A stretch of DNA of 64,000 bases from Microdochium bolleyi. Lineage: Eukaryota > Ascomycota > Sordariomycetes > Xylariales > Microdochiaceae. Positions within the stretch are counted from its first letter, which is position 1; every line of letters begins with the position of its first letter. Location: assembly GCA_001566295.1 (NCBI GenBank), contig KQ964249.1:1984001-2048000 (forward strand), written 5' to 3'. Under the pieces are notes generated by a model. It saw only the letters and a program-made list of their open reading frames with translations. It was not told the origin of the DNA and ran no database searches. Position numbers and translations under genes: made by a program. Shown in pieces: positions 46,413 through 57,681 of the stretch.

Positions 46413-47009
46413 TGCCCAGTGGGCAGTCAATCCACCCGAAGCACACTAGCAGACGTTACGAACGCGCGCGGGTAGCATACGGAGCACGTACGCACCCATG
46501 AGCAGTTGCTGCGGGCTGCGGCACAGGACTTTTTGTGTGTGGGGAAACGAGAAGCTAGAGGACATCCGACATCAATGTGTTCGCATTAGCCTCATGTCCT
46601 CGCTCAGCATGGTGGCTCGCCGCCAATCAATCGATGCATGGGTGTCGACGACGGCGACGACGACGACGTAGACAACGGGCAGGACCAGAGACGCAGCTGC
46701 AGCTCGGGCATGGCAGCTAGAGCTAGTTTGGTTAATGTTAGCCAAGGGGCTGGCCTGCAGCTTGTCACCAACACGCAGCATCACTCGATCAGTCATGTCA
46801 GGGGTTAGAAGCCGCCTCGTGTGTACGCAGTATGCGTCTATACTTTTGCGCGCAGGCTAGCGTGGGCTTGGATCTGCCCTGAGCGCGGCAAGCCAGGGCT
46901 GGAGCAGAGCGTGATGATGGTCACACGCCATCGACACACGCTACTGTTCGACAGTCTCAGGTAGGGCGCCAAACGGCAGCTGAAAGATAGATCTCGAGAC
47001 AGGCTCGCC

Positions 47010-47012
<3 letters not shown>

Positions 47013-47048
<36 letters not shown>
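47013..47048 (+). repeat. (GA)18 homopurine tract
   Basis: Eighteen uninterrupted GA units. Homopurine-homopyrimidine mirror sequence of this kind can form triplex (H-DNA) structures. Confidence 0.95.
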
Positions 47049-47050
<2 letters not shown>

Positions 47051-47549
47051 CAGCCCGACGCAGCCGAGCTCGCGGAACGGGCTCCGCACTGTGACACAGA
47101 GGCCCCGAGGGCCAGCCAGCCCTTCCCGTGTGCACTTTCATGTACCCTACCGCGTGCGTGCGTCTGCCTCTCGGGGGACGCCCCGAAACGGGAACCAGCG
47201 CGCGCGCCTGGTGGTTGTGGTTTGGAAGCTTTAAGCGGTTCATCTGCCCGGAGCGTCTGGTCCCCCTTCGGGCAATAGGGGGCAAATCGGTCTAGTCTGC
47301 GACTCTTGTGGCTTCACTTTGCCCGCGTGGGGTGGTTTCACCCGTATTTTGCGGGTGTGGACAAGGAAGGGCCCGTCTCTCACATCTCTTTTCTCTCGCC
47401 GCCGCAGGTCTACTTATTACCACAAAGTAAATTGTTTCGACTGTTGCAGTAGTCTTGTGGAGGCAGCCCTATCTCACCTTGGAAGGACGGATCTGCTCTG
47501 TAACGTCTCATTGGGATAATCCTCCGTGACGCCATCCCCATGCAGGCCA

Positions 47550-47563
47550 GGGGGGGGGGGGGG
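47550..47563 (+). repeat. Poly-G tract (G14)
   Basis: Fourteen consecutive G on the plus strand, followed about 70 bp later by TGA/GTT triplet runs (47,635-47,675). Confidence 0.95.
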
Positions 47564-48490
47564 CGTGTGGTCCCCGAAACAGGCTGGGCGGTAGTGTCAA
47601 GGAGGGAAGAAGAAGGTCTGGGAGTTGTCGGATCCGATGATGATGATGATGGTGTTGTTGCTGTTGTTGTTGTTCAGAGAATGATGATTGCTTGACAGTG
47701 ACGAGTCCAGACTTACACCACGCACGCCCTCTTTCTTTCCTGTGCTCTAAAGCCCTTCTCGGTGCTTTGATGAACCGAGGGCCGGCCACCTGGTCTAGGT
47801 TCTGAAGATTGGTGGTCCTGGTCGGCTCGGGGGATTCCTTTGGCGTTCGAGGGGTCGGACCCGAGGTCTCACGTGCTTGGGTGCACTCGGAGTTCAACTC
47901 CGGAGTACATTTGGCCCAGGTCAACGGTGGTGGTCTCTTCATTCGTTACACCGCCACGTGAGGCCCCGTCGTGATCGTCGTCTTTGGGCCCCTTACCTAC
48001 CTACTCTCTGCGAAAGGGAGAGTGGTGCGTACTCGTCGAGTGACAAACCTACGTAAATCTTATCAAATGAGACTACACAGATGCGTATAATTAGTGTTCA
48101 CGATGCTTGTTCAAGCTTGGCCGAGGCCATAGAAGCATGTGACGAGAAAGCCCTCTCTCTCTGGTTGTTTTGACCAGGTTTAGACCACAGACGGTTCGCC
48201 CGGAAGGACGTTTTCATGCGCGTAGGTGGTTTGTCTTTATTTCTTGCATCGCCATGTAACATCGTTCCATGTAACGACCCAGACCTTCACACGTGACAGT
48301 GATAGTGACCCAAAAAAAAAGTATCAAGAACAACAACTGCTCCTGCTAACGCCACAGCGTTACAGATCGGCGTCAGGGAACAGAGAAACCCGGCCACACA
48401 CAAAACAACAGGACGGGACTGGGACTTAATGCCTTGCTGCTCGGCAAAGTCCACACATGTCCGCACCTCGGCCGCACTGTCGAGATGTAA

Positions 48491-48506
48491 CCCCCCCCCC
48501 CCCCCC
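48491..48506 (+). repeat. Poly-C tract (C16)
   Basis: Sixteen consecutive C on the plus strand (poly-G on the minus strand), 110 bp before a further GA-rich stretch at 48,617-48,650. Confidence 0.95.
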
Positions 48507-50282
48507 AGCAAGCAGATTATGTAATTTCCTGGGGGGCGGAGTTTGTTGGTCGTAATTGGGAAACCTGCGATGCCAGGAACCCGCATCCTTAGGGCTTACG
48601 GAAGGGGCCGGGTGTGGAGAGAGAGAGAAGAGAGAGGGGGGAGGCAGGGAGAGAAATGTTATAGATGAAACCGCCGAAGTGCTGCTGCACCCCGGGCTCG
48701 CCCGGCGTCTCGGGAGGGGTCCCTTGTGTTGCTCTGCCCGGGCAACTTACTCAGTGAACCATGTCGGTTACTAACATGGGGAAGCTAGGGACGAGCGGAA
48801 TGTAACCCACGCGCAGCAAAAAAAGGCCCCCGGTGTGGAACGAGGAAAAGATCGAGGAAAACACACACACAAAGCATCAGGCTTGGACGGACGGGAATGC
48901 TCGGGAACACGCCAAAGTGCGTGGCTGGGCGAGATCGCTCCGCGGCACCTGGCATCAACGGTGGGCGGTCTTCGGACGATGTCACTCCACGCCTCTTGTT
49001 GTCTGGGCTCGTGCTCGCACGTGCTTCCGGGGAGCGGAGATTGAGCCTCATCGCGTCTTTGGAAAGCCGCGATCTCCCATGGAGCATTCATGATCTTCCA
49101 GCAAGGAAGCGAGCACTCCCGTTGGTGGAATCCAGAAACCCGCCAGGGGGGAAGCAGCCTTCTGTGTCGGGCCATTTCTGACGCGCCTTGGGCCGTGCTT
49201 GGATCAAGCGAAGTTGCAGAAAACCATCCGAGCTGGGTGATTGCACATCGCCTCGAGGAAGTTTCAGTTAATGCGACCGTGGCCGTTGCGGTCACACTCT
49301 CGACTTGGATCGGCTAAGTCATCCTGTTCTGTACCCAACGGCCCTGGGAGACCTGGTTTGCTGTCAAGGAAAACGAAAAAGGAAGTGTGCTCTTCTCACC
49401 CTTTCTGGAAGACACTGGCTTGCCGCGTGATGGCAAGTCCATGGCTGCTGCGTTCGCTCTTTGTTGTTTCGGCTTCATGATAGAGTCCGCGTACCTTCCT
49501 CGGTGTTGCAGAGTTTTATATCGACAGTTTTACGAAGCGAGCTCAGCGTAACAGCGGCTCGTGAGCGAATCATGCCGTATGTTCGTAGCGAGCATGAGTG
49601 ACTAGTCTACAGACTGGTGAGAGAGAAACATGCCAGTGTCAAGAGCACTTTCTGAGGATCGGGCAGGTGAAATCATCCCGCAGGAACGCCCCCAATTGCC
49701 GACACGACGCATCATCATCGATCTGACACAGTACGGACCCGTAAGGGCTAGAGTATCGCTCAAGAACCGCAGACACGGGGTCATGCTTTTTGACGCTCAA
49801 ATAGACACTCCTCCCATACTGCTCGTTTGTCAAGCGAAGAGGACCATGGTTTGTGCAACAAACCGCAGGAAGAAAAATAATTCTTCAGACATACAAGATT
49901 CAGAAACTCTCAAGTGCAGTCGCTAGATATACCTCGAGATTGTCGAAGGTCTCATGACACACTAGGTCCAATTATCGCTTCTGGTTTCGACACGTCAAGT
50001 GTTGTAAGATTGACACACATTGGGGGATAGTCGACGCGCAGCACAGAATGATAGTAGCATTTCTGTAGAGAGGTCGAGGGCAGTAGACACCCGGGTAAAC
50101 CGCAGCCTCCATGTCCCAAGACCCGCGTCTCCCGTCATTGTCCGCCATAACTAAACACACTCCTGCAAAGCGACTTGTGGAATCAGCTCAGTTGTGGGAG
50201 ACTGTTCACAGGCACGAGTTTCGTGCTCCTGCAAACGATTAACCCTCCCCGGCCTGAATTCGTGAGCGCCATCATCTGAGAC

Positions 50283-52976
50283 TCAGGCAGCGCCTTGGTT
50301 CAGCGTCTCGAGATCCTCGTAGTATAGTACAAGAGTGCGCTAGAAGATGAATGAGTATGCTGATGGCTGTCAGTCGGACGAGACAAGACTTACCCTCTCT
50401 TTGCGCCAGTCCTTGGTGTTCCAGATGATATAGTAGCCCTCCTCGTGTAGGCCGCTCAGTTGTCTGGGCTGCATGATGTCGTCCTTTGTGAGCCAGATCT
50501 TCAGTTTCTTATGCCACCGCCAGTTCCGGTTGTTCCTGCACGCCAAGTCAGCATGGGCCCGAGTCAGACATATGTCCTCGCGGCACGTACAGCTCTTGTG
50601 CAGCTTGCTGCTGCTGCATATCACCAGGACAGCTGTAGAATATCCACATCAGGGTCTCTTCGTTGAAGCTGCTGATCTTGGCCTGTAATGGCTGCACGTT
50701 GTTGACTTTATAGCACTCTGGAAGACGGTGATCCGGAATCGGTGGCCGTGGTGGCGCGTCGTTCCATAAGGAGTAGATCTGTGATGAGATGGGACTACAA
50801 TACCGCTTGTTAGTAGTGCAACCCTAGAGCTGAAGCTCGAAGGACACTTACGCAGGGGTGGCGAGGTCGAGACCAAAAGTTTGAGGATCCATGCCAGTGA
50901 CCAACGAGCTGTAGTCCGGGTAGTTGTGCATCAGAGTCCGCAGACCCTTGATGCCCCATTTGTCAATCTCCGTCATTCCGTTCAAGGGGTCCTGGCCCGT
51001 TTGCGCTTGAAAGGCCGCATCGTCTTGCTCTTTCACAGCCAGCGGTTCGGCTGAGCCGATGGCCCCTAAAGAATGCCGGCTGTCCGCAGGAGAGTCTTGG
51101 GGTGATGAGTGGGAGGGCCGAATCTCATCTCGAAACCCTGGCGGTTTCGATCGTGGCTCATCATTGGCCCTCGCACTTCTTGCATCCGAGGATATCGCAT
51201 TATCTACAAATGTATGTGTCAGCAAGTAGTGTTTCGACATCACGAAACTGGTGTGTGCGTACCAGATACAGAACCGCTGTCTGGAGAACGGGGGTCTGGC
51301 CGGCTGTTGGAGTTCAACGCATTTAGTAGACCATTCCCGTTCCCTGTCCTCGAGCCCGTGGGTGTCGCTGTGCCTTGACTGGCAAAGCCTCCTAGCGGAT
51401 CGTTAGCACCTCGGTTATCAAGACGTCTGAAAGCAGGCGGATACCACAGCCTCAAATAGTCAACATTCTCATAGAAGTTGATAATCGCGAGTCTAAAAAT
51501 GGCAAGACAACATGTCACATAATTTACCTTGTTGAGACGAGATTGGTGTCGGCTGGTTCCGTTGCGCACCCGGCATGACTCGCGCTCCACCTGCTGACCA
51601 CATGGACGGTTGACTCGCACTGGGATGTTGCGAGTTGCTCGACAGAGATGGGAAGTCCCTGGCACACGAAAGTGTTAGCGATGTCACCAAGATTGCCATG
51701 GCACATAATTCGGAGATGTGGAACGCAAGTGGTGCCGCCCAGTGGCTGTGACTCTTGCAGAGCGGTGCTGCGGTGGCCATCAACTCTGGCTTGGATATTA
51801 GGGTGAAGGTCGTCCAGACACTGCGTCATTGACCAAGAACCGAATTACACCTTGCTCAAGTGCACCATGCTTGTACTCCCGGGATCTCGTAGCCTGAGAC
51901 GGAATCGCGCGACAAGACTGACGCGACCAGGAGCTTGCCGACAGCCATCCAGGTTGTGTTGATTCAACTGATTGTGGGACCTCCGAATGCATTTGCCGGT
52001 CGATCTACCGAGAATAACTGTGCTCGGTGGATACGGTCGTCGGAATAGGTCGAGAGTGTCGAGAATGAGCTGCCACGATATTGTCGTTGTTCGGGGCGAG
52101 TGAGGATAGCATACACCCGGGCAGACCAAGATCCTTGTACAAGAACCAGGGCGACGATTGCCAGAAATATAGAAAGAGCACCTACGAAAGATCCAATGGC
52201 GCAGTTGGCTGCGACCCGCTCAAGCTCTGTGCGAAGCTCAGACTTCCTCCCATCTGTCTTGCAACGTTCTGGGCTCCGCCCACGCTTCCACTCATCGGTA
52301 CGCCGGCACCGAAAGACCAGCCGCCGACGGCACTGGAGTTGTTGTTGGCTGCTATCCGAGCACGAGAGAGTAATTAGCCAGCCATGTTTGCCATGAGAGC
52401 CAGAAGTCGGATCGAGCTCGGGCTGGCGCGTACCCATCTTGCCATTTGGCAATCGATTATTTGCTGTCCGCGCGGGCTGTTGCGCAGATTGCTGCTGGCC
52501 ACCGAAGCCTGCCGGCGGCATTCCTCGCATGTTCTGAGGTCCTAGACGGCCGTGTGAACGTATTAGCGAGCTGAATGTACGAGAAGCTGTTGCGTGCGAA
52601 TAGTGGTTGTGCGGCGCAATTGTCGATATGAGGGCTGATCGGTGTGCCGATGTGAATGCTGTGTCGAGGCAGCGAAGCGTTGCTGTCTGTCGTCAAAGCT
52701 AGAGGTAATGTATCGGGCGGGCAAGAGTCGTATCGCGAGGCGGCGGCGTGCAAGCGAGCCCCAGGCCCAGGTAGAAGTGCTCAGGTGTCGCTCAAATCCG
52801 GTCCGCACTGCAGCGAGCCGCGCAAGACTGCTCTCCGTGCCCTGGACCGTGTGCTGGATGGCGCGCAGCGAGAGTATCGTGAAGGTCGTCGAGGTTGGCC
52901 TCTTCAAAGGCAGTGGGGCACGCGAGGCCAGCGATGATGGCATGGGGGACTGGGGAGGGCTACCTGGTCGATTCAT
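50283..52976 (-). CDS. not2: CCR4-NOT complex subunit NOT2 (Cdc36)
   Basis: NOT2 is a core subunit of the CCR4-NOT complex in mRNA deadenylation and transcription. My nine-exon model (52964-52976, 52434-52541, 52186-52351, 51528-51658, 51263-51391, 50852-51203, 50591-50794, 50394-50535, 50283-50339) gives 433 aa with every phase consistent. The N-terminus MNRPGPQNMRGMPPAGFGGQQQ and NNNSSAVGGWSFGAGVPM match fungal NOT2, as do QNVARQMGGSLSFAQSLSGSQPTAPLDLSDFPSLS. The middle has EIDKWGIKGLRTLMHNYPDYSSLVTGMDPQTFGLDL. The C-terminal NOT-box domain (about 285-425) contains SSFNEETLMWIFYSCPGDMQQQQAAQEL, NRNWRWHKKLKIWLTKDD and EGYYIIWNTKDWRKER, and the protein ends RTLVLYYEDLETLNQGAA. The first coding exon is 13 nt. 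Two introns are unusually long (422 and 527 nt); the 136-nt intron at 51392-51527 uses acceptor CGCTAG and is the least certain junction. Confidence 0.88.
51659..52185 (-). other. Long (527 nt) intron of NOT2
   Basis: The donor GTAGGT follows LDL-Ser codons and the acceptor GTGCCAG precedes DFPSLS, restoring phase TC|G. The interval has stops in the relevant frame and no NOT2-like sequence. A skipped exon or a small noncoding RNA inside it cannot be excluded. Confidence 0.55.
52542..52963 (-). other. Long (422 nt) first intron of NOT2
   Basis: The donor GTAGCC lies after the 13-nt exon coding MNRP and the acceptor is CGTCTAG. Splicing yields MNRPGPQNMRGMP, which matches the fungal NOT2 start. 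No conserved frame is seen within. Confidence 0.5.
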
Positions 52977-53508
52977 CGTGGTCTGGCTGGATTGAGCGCT
53001 TTGGAGGAGGCTCGATGGGGGCGCCTCTTCGCGGGGTGTGGTTGTGATGTTGTTCGGAGGCCAGTTGGAGGTGCGCGGGAACCGAGTTGTGTCAGGGAAG
53101 GGTGTCGTCTGTCGCTGGTGGTGGAATGGCGATCCTGCTGCCCACTCTAAATGGCAGTCGAATTGCAGATGGAGGTTCTGCAGCCTCGCGCCCTCAGGCC
53201 AGCACTCCAGGGCTTGGCTGGGACTCGAGCAGTTTGACTTGGGGTGGCCTGCCAGTCAGCCGCCTGGTCCGTGCACCATGCAAGGTACTGTTGGCCCGGC
53301 TTGTCTGCACCTTGAGGGCTTCCAGGTTCCAGCTTTGGTCGACAGCCTCGAGCGAGGCCTTAGGAGCCTCTCTTCCTCTGACCACACAACAACAAACAGC
53401 AACAACAACAATTTTCCTCAATTTCCCTAATCGAGTCCTAATCATCAGTATCGCGATCTTCAGTCTTCACATTTCCATCGGCTTAATTTGAGTTCTGCGT
53501 CTTAGGAG
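52977..53508. other. Intergenic, NOT2 promoter and ZNG1 3' flank
   Basis: Both neighbours are on the minus strand, so this 530-bp spacer should hold the NOT2 promoter. It includes an imperfect AAC-rich run at about 53,385-53,412. No gene is seen. Confidence 0.45.
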
Positions 53509-54884
53509 CTAGGCTACTTGCAGACCCGTTCGCAGACTGGCATCCCAGTCGACTGCCTTCACGCCTCTGCCAATTAGCACGACTTTGCCCGATAATGATC
53601 CGTCAGCACTGGCCTTTTGCCCGTCCACTATTTCGAATATCTCTCGCACGCCCTGTACCATCTTGACATCGCCATTGCTGAACACCAGCCTGGCCTTAAG
53701 GCGATGGATTTCTAAAAAATCGGTTCGACTCTCCTGCCCAGGTGCCTCACTCTCCCAGAGGATGGACCTCAGCCAAGCATCCACCATCTCTAGCTGTCCT
53801 GGCTGCAATATGGGTAGGTTTACTGTCACGGTGGCAATTGTCTACGCTGGACGTTAGCGGAGTTTCGGGCGTGCTCAGCAAGCTCTGGAGAATGACTTAC
53901 GGGGTCGAGGTGGCTGTGGCCTTTGCTGGCATTGTCGAGATTTTCAATCTGGTCGTACGCATGGAGGTCCAGCAGAAAGCCTTCCAGCTGGGGCACAACA
54001 CCCTGTTTTGTGACGTGGAGCTTGGCCAGTCCATTGATGGACTGTATCCTTTGTTTGACGGTTTCAAGCTCGGCCTCGGTCACGAGATCCGACTTGTTTA
54101 TGACGACAACATCTGCGTGCGATATCTGCACGTGCGCAGTGGTCATCAGAGGACCATGGCCGTGGTCTTCGTGACCTTCTTCAATCTTGCCTGCCGGGTC
54201 TTCTAGACTGCGGATAATGTTCTTTGCGTCGACCAGCGTCACAATCCCGTCAAGGTATATCGTGCTCGCGAGACCGTCGTCAACCCAGAACAAGGGTGCT
54301 AGGTTGCCTGGATCGGCAAGACCAGTCGTCTCGAGGAGGATATAGTCGAACTTGCCCTTCTTCTCCATGAGTGACTCTATGGCGTTCACTCCGGTATCCC
54401 TGTCGACATGATTAGCATGCCATGACACCCTTTCACTGAAGGGAAATGACCGCAAACGTACTTGACGGAACAGCAAATGCAGCCATTGCCAACCTCTAGC
54501 CATTCCTCGACTTGCTCATCACCCTTGTTGACGGTAAGAGACTTTTCAATATCCAGAGCTGCGGCAATCCACATGATCAGCATACGTGGTTATATATGTG
54601 CGAGCTAGGCTGAGGCACTTACAGTCACCGAACTCATTCATGATCACAGCAATCTTCTTGCCATGCTGTGCCGTGAGGATGTAGTTGAGCAGAGTAGTTT
54701 TACCCGCTCCCAAGTAGCCTGGTACTGATATGTTAGCAAGAGAGGCTATTACAATTTGGACGACTGCTGTGACCTTACCGGTCACGATCGTGATAGGGAC
54801 CTTGAAGGATGGTGCATCTCCAAGGCCTTGCTGGCTTGTCTCGGTGCTGACCAGCTCGGGGGGCGCATCATCGTCAAGGTCCAT
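53509..54884 (-). CDS. zng1: COG0523/CobW GTPase, ZNG1-type zinc metallochaperone
   Basis: Zng1-type GTPases load zinc onto methionine aminopeptidase and related clients. Five exons (54779-54884, 54623-54718, 54462-54558, 53901-54399, 53509-53841) with introns of 59-64 nt give 376 aa. Motifs visible: Walker A G-x-x-G-x-GKTTLLN at about 36-46 (spliced TGYLGAGKTTLLN), NEFGD then DIEKSL, the metal-binding C94-I-C96-C97, LLETTGLADPGNL (switch/Walker B region), and the guanine-specificity NKSD at 201-204. A His-rich loop (GHEDHGHG, about 175-182) is typical of zinc-handling members. The CobW C-terminal domain occupies about 267-376. The acidic N-terminal segment MDLDDDAPPELVSTE resembles the docking tail reported for Zng1, with a CPELVP-like motif altered here to PPELVS, so client docking is uncertain. 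Confidence 0.88.
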
Positions 54885-55471
54885 GGCGGGGCTGGTCGCG
54901 ATCGTTCTGTGCAAGCTGCGGCGGGAAAGAGCTTCGAAGCTGGCAACGAGAGTATCGATCAAGCAATATACTTGTCGCTTGTCTATGATGGCCTCTATGA
55001 AGCAATAGCGGTAGCTTCCTGCAGATCCGCATATCATCGGGCCTTGCAAAGAAATGACATAACGGCGGGACCCCTCCAACGCTTGAGTGCCGGGAAGGTC
55101 CATACGGCGCTGTGATTGGCCAGGAAAGCGCTACTCGACCCAGACCCCAGACGATCACCTGGCAGCCTTAGCGCCTTCAAGGGGTCTGTGTTGTCTGTTG
55201 TCCAGCTTGCTCAGAGCCTGAGCAGCACTGCTGTTGACAGCCACACCTTTAACGTCAAGCTCCCTCACACTCTTTCGCGCCGCATCACCACATCGCGCCG
55301 ACTCCAGCCCTCGCTCCTTTGTTCCGGCGGCCCGACTCCGGAGACCTAATCCCTGGTTCTCAGCCTCGACGGAAGCTTGAGAAGAGCTATAGCCTGAGCG
55401 CGAACTGCACATCCCACACGACCACAACACGGAAGAGCTCCTGCGCTCCTCATTGCGACAACCTCATCGCC
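54885..55471. promoter_or_regulatory. Shared intergenic region of divergent ZNG1 and MOB3 genes
   Basis: The 587-bp spacer between two head-to-head starts must contain both promoters and leaders. The 200 bp before MOB3 are CT-rich. I see no obvious TATA box close to either start. The assignment as promoter rests on position only. Confidence 0.5.
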
Positions 55472-57052
55472 ATGTCCCAAGCTCAAAGCTCCCCGCGGCT
55501 TCCAAGCCCACCACCAGCCGCAGAAATCCAGCTCGGACCGCCGTCGCCTGGCCCCAACAGCTCCACTGGCGCCGAGTCTCGAGAGATACCTGAAGCCGTT
55601 GCTGCCGCCAATGCGAAGCGACGCATACACGTCGGCACCAAGGCCGAACATATGGCTGCGGGCCCTCCTTTAATACCCTTCAGCGAGGTTAGATACCCCG
55701 AACCCGCGCTCGTTTGAAGGACCACGCTGACCCTGTACGCGACGGCATAGCTCGAGTCGGCATTCTCGTCTCAGGAACACCTGGCCGCCTTACACTACTA
55801 CCACACAGCCTCGAACACGGCTCCCATCAACCGACAGACAGCTCTAGCTCTCGCCACACCCCCGCCAGGCGTCGAGCGCACGCTTTGGCTGTATGAGCTA
55901 TGCCGCTTCCTCATTGCGCAGTGCAACGGGCTTATCGTCGGTTTTCTCTTCGACACGCCGCCCTGCTCGTCCGCGACGTGCCCCGAAATGCGCGCCTCCG
56001 AGTGGCAGTTCCTCTGCGCCGTGCACGAGCAGCCCAAGAGCTGCTGCGCCATCGACTACTGCTGCCACACACTCGACTGGGCAGCCAACGTCGTCACGAA
56101 CCCCAAGATCTTCCCGAGCCGTATCGTCCTGGGCGCTGACAGCTCGGAGCGCAGCTCAGTGCTCAAGAACCTCGTAAACGTCTTCCGGCGGCTTCATCGG
56201 ATATTCGCGCACGCCTGGTTCCAGCACCGGGGGGTGTTCTGGTCCGTCGAGTCGCAGACGGGCCTGTATGTCTTCTTCAAGACCGTGTGCGATCTATTCG
56301 ACCTTCTCCCTGCGGAGAACTACAAGCTCCCGCCTGAAGCTGAGGGACTCGAGCCAGCTGTTGTGGAGAAGGAGGAAAAGCGACCATCAGTGACGGTCAT
56401 GTCGAAGCCGACAACGCAGCCAGGCGATTCTGGCGAGGAAGGCGGCGACGACAAGCACAGCTTCCACGCGCGGCGATCAAACACCGCAAGACACTCAAGC
56501 CGGCCATCCGTGGGCAGTATCGTGACCACGGTCATCGAAGAGCGAGAAGATGAGCAGGCGGACGTGACGTCCAAGTTTGAAAACTTGCAAATTTCCCGGC
56601 CTGAGATGGTCGACGAGGGCGAGGAGACAGAAGTCGAGGTTCCTGTCATTGTCGAGACGTCCGCGGACGACGAGGATCGGAACGAGCCAGTCGAAGCCGA
56701 AAGTGGCGACTCAAATTCACAAGACAAGGAGGAGACCGAGGACGATAACTTCCCTGCCGTCAAGATCGACGTGCAGGAAGATGTACCTGTCGAGCCGGAC
56801 ACGCCCACAGAGGAGGAGGACGCGGCATCGACTGCGCCGACGGTCATCGAATCGGAAGGCGCAAAGGCAGACGGAGAAGAAGAGGAAGAAGGAGAAGAAG
56901 GAGAAGAGGAGGATGAGGAAGAGGAGGACGAGGAGGAAGAGGACGAGCCCAAAGCCGACGCAGGCGCCTCCTCCTCCTCCGCCAAATCAGCAGAGGACAA
57001 GTTGGACAAGACGAAGCCCACGACAGCCGAGGAGAAGAAGGGAACGAAATAA
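55472..57052 (+). CDS. mob3: MOB3/phocein-family kinase adaptor (STRIPAK subunit)
   Basis: Phocein-type MOB proteins are subunits of the STRIPAK phosphatase-kinase complex, which controls hyphal fusion and fruiting-body development in ascomycetes. Two exons (55472-55687, 55751-57052) with a 63-nt intron (donor GTTAGA, acceptor GGCATAG) give 505 aa. The disordered head of about 70 residues is Pro/Ser-rich. The MOB domain (about 73-275) contains HLAALHYYHTASNTAPI, the zinc-site region CSSATCPEMRASEWQFLCAVHEQPKSCCAIDY (about 145-175), TNPKIFPSRIVLG, and RRLHRIFAHAWFQHRGVFWSVE with the paired His. The remaining 220 residues are a disordered acidic tail ending in Glu/Asp runs at about 447-473 and KKGTK. 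Phocein itself lacks such a tail; the fungal proteins are longer. The protein matches phocein rather than Mob1 or Mob2 in the CPEM..W.FLCA region. Confidence 0.88.
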
Positions 57053-57516
57053 TGGGGTTCGGTATGGTCGCAACGATTCCCACCTTGACCCTCGAGACGA
57101 AATACAAATAAACACAGGCGAGACAAGACCGGTCTAGTCGTGCTAGCCACATGGGAATTTGCCGGCGGGATACCGAGCGTGTACGAGCGAGCGATCAAGT
57201 ACGATAGACATCCGGTATAATGAATGACTGTGCGATGTGATAAGCTAGGGATCCGTGTATTGCTCCTTGCAGTTGGCTGGCTCTGTGTCCCAGGCGGCGA
57301 ACTGATGGTTGGGTACCTTTTTCAACCTGCGGCTGTAAGTCTCCACCCGTCTAATAAAGAGTGTAAGAACACGCCTCTATAATAACATATCAGCTGCCTG
57401 CGGCATCACGGCGTGAGGCATTAGCGAGTTTGGAGAACAGGTAACTATTGATAAAAATCACTCGGGCCGTTGCAAATACCGCAACTTGGAAGCACGGCCT
57501 GCAAAAAGGAAGTCAT
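57053..57516. other. Intergenic, MOB3 3' flank
   Basis: This AT-richer stretch follows MOB3 and precedes the tRNA pair. It probably contains the MOB3 polyadenylation region (AATAAAC-like words at 57,104-57,115). No gene is seen. Confidence 0.5.
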
Positions 57517-57618
57517 CTCCCCCGGACAGGCTTGAACTGTCAACCTCCTGATGCCTTATTCCCGACAAGATCGGGAATTCTAACAGTCAGACGCGCTAGC
57601 CAATTGCGCCACGGAGGA
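57517..57618 (-). tRNA. tRNA-Asn (anticodon GUU) with 28-nt intron, copy 1
   Basis: On the minus strand the acceptor stem TCCTCCG pairs with CGGGGGA, the D stem is GCGC/GCGC, the anticodon stem TCTGA/TCAGG and the T arm GACAG-TTCAAGC-CTGTC. The anticodon GTT is at 57582-57584, followed after A37 by an intron (57553-57580) that can form a hairpin (TTCCCGA/TCGGGAA). The discriminator base is G. The spliced body is 74 nt and identical to copy 2. Confidence 0.92.
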
Positions 57619-57681
57619 AAAGAATCAGTAGTGTTAAAACGCCGAAGAACAGCGCCAGGCGAAGTCTCGAAACCGCACACG

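Larger units (their letters stand above)
45476..50282. other. Gene-free tail-to-tail stretch of 4.8 kb with simple repeats
   Basis: Both flanking genes end toward this interval, so it holds neither promoter. It carries poly-G runs of 16 and 14, a poly-C run of 16, a (GA)18 tract, a (CTG)10 tract and smaller purine tracts between 46.0 and 48.7 kb. A 98-codon basic frame at 49,630-49,926 starts in a good context, but I cannot recognise it. I call no gene here. Confidence 0.5.

Noticed and set aside
47339..47357. Short inverted repeat (CACCCG/CGGGTG, 7-nt loop)
   Set aside because: A six-base stem is expected by chance in sequence of this composition, and no terminator function applies in a fungal nuclear genome.
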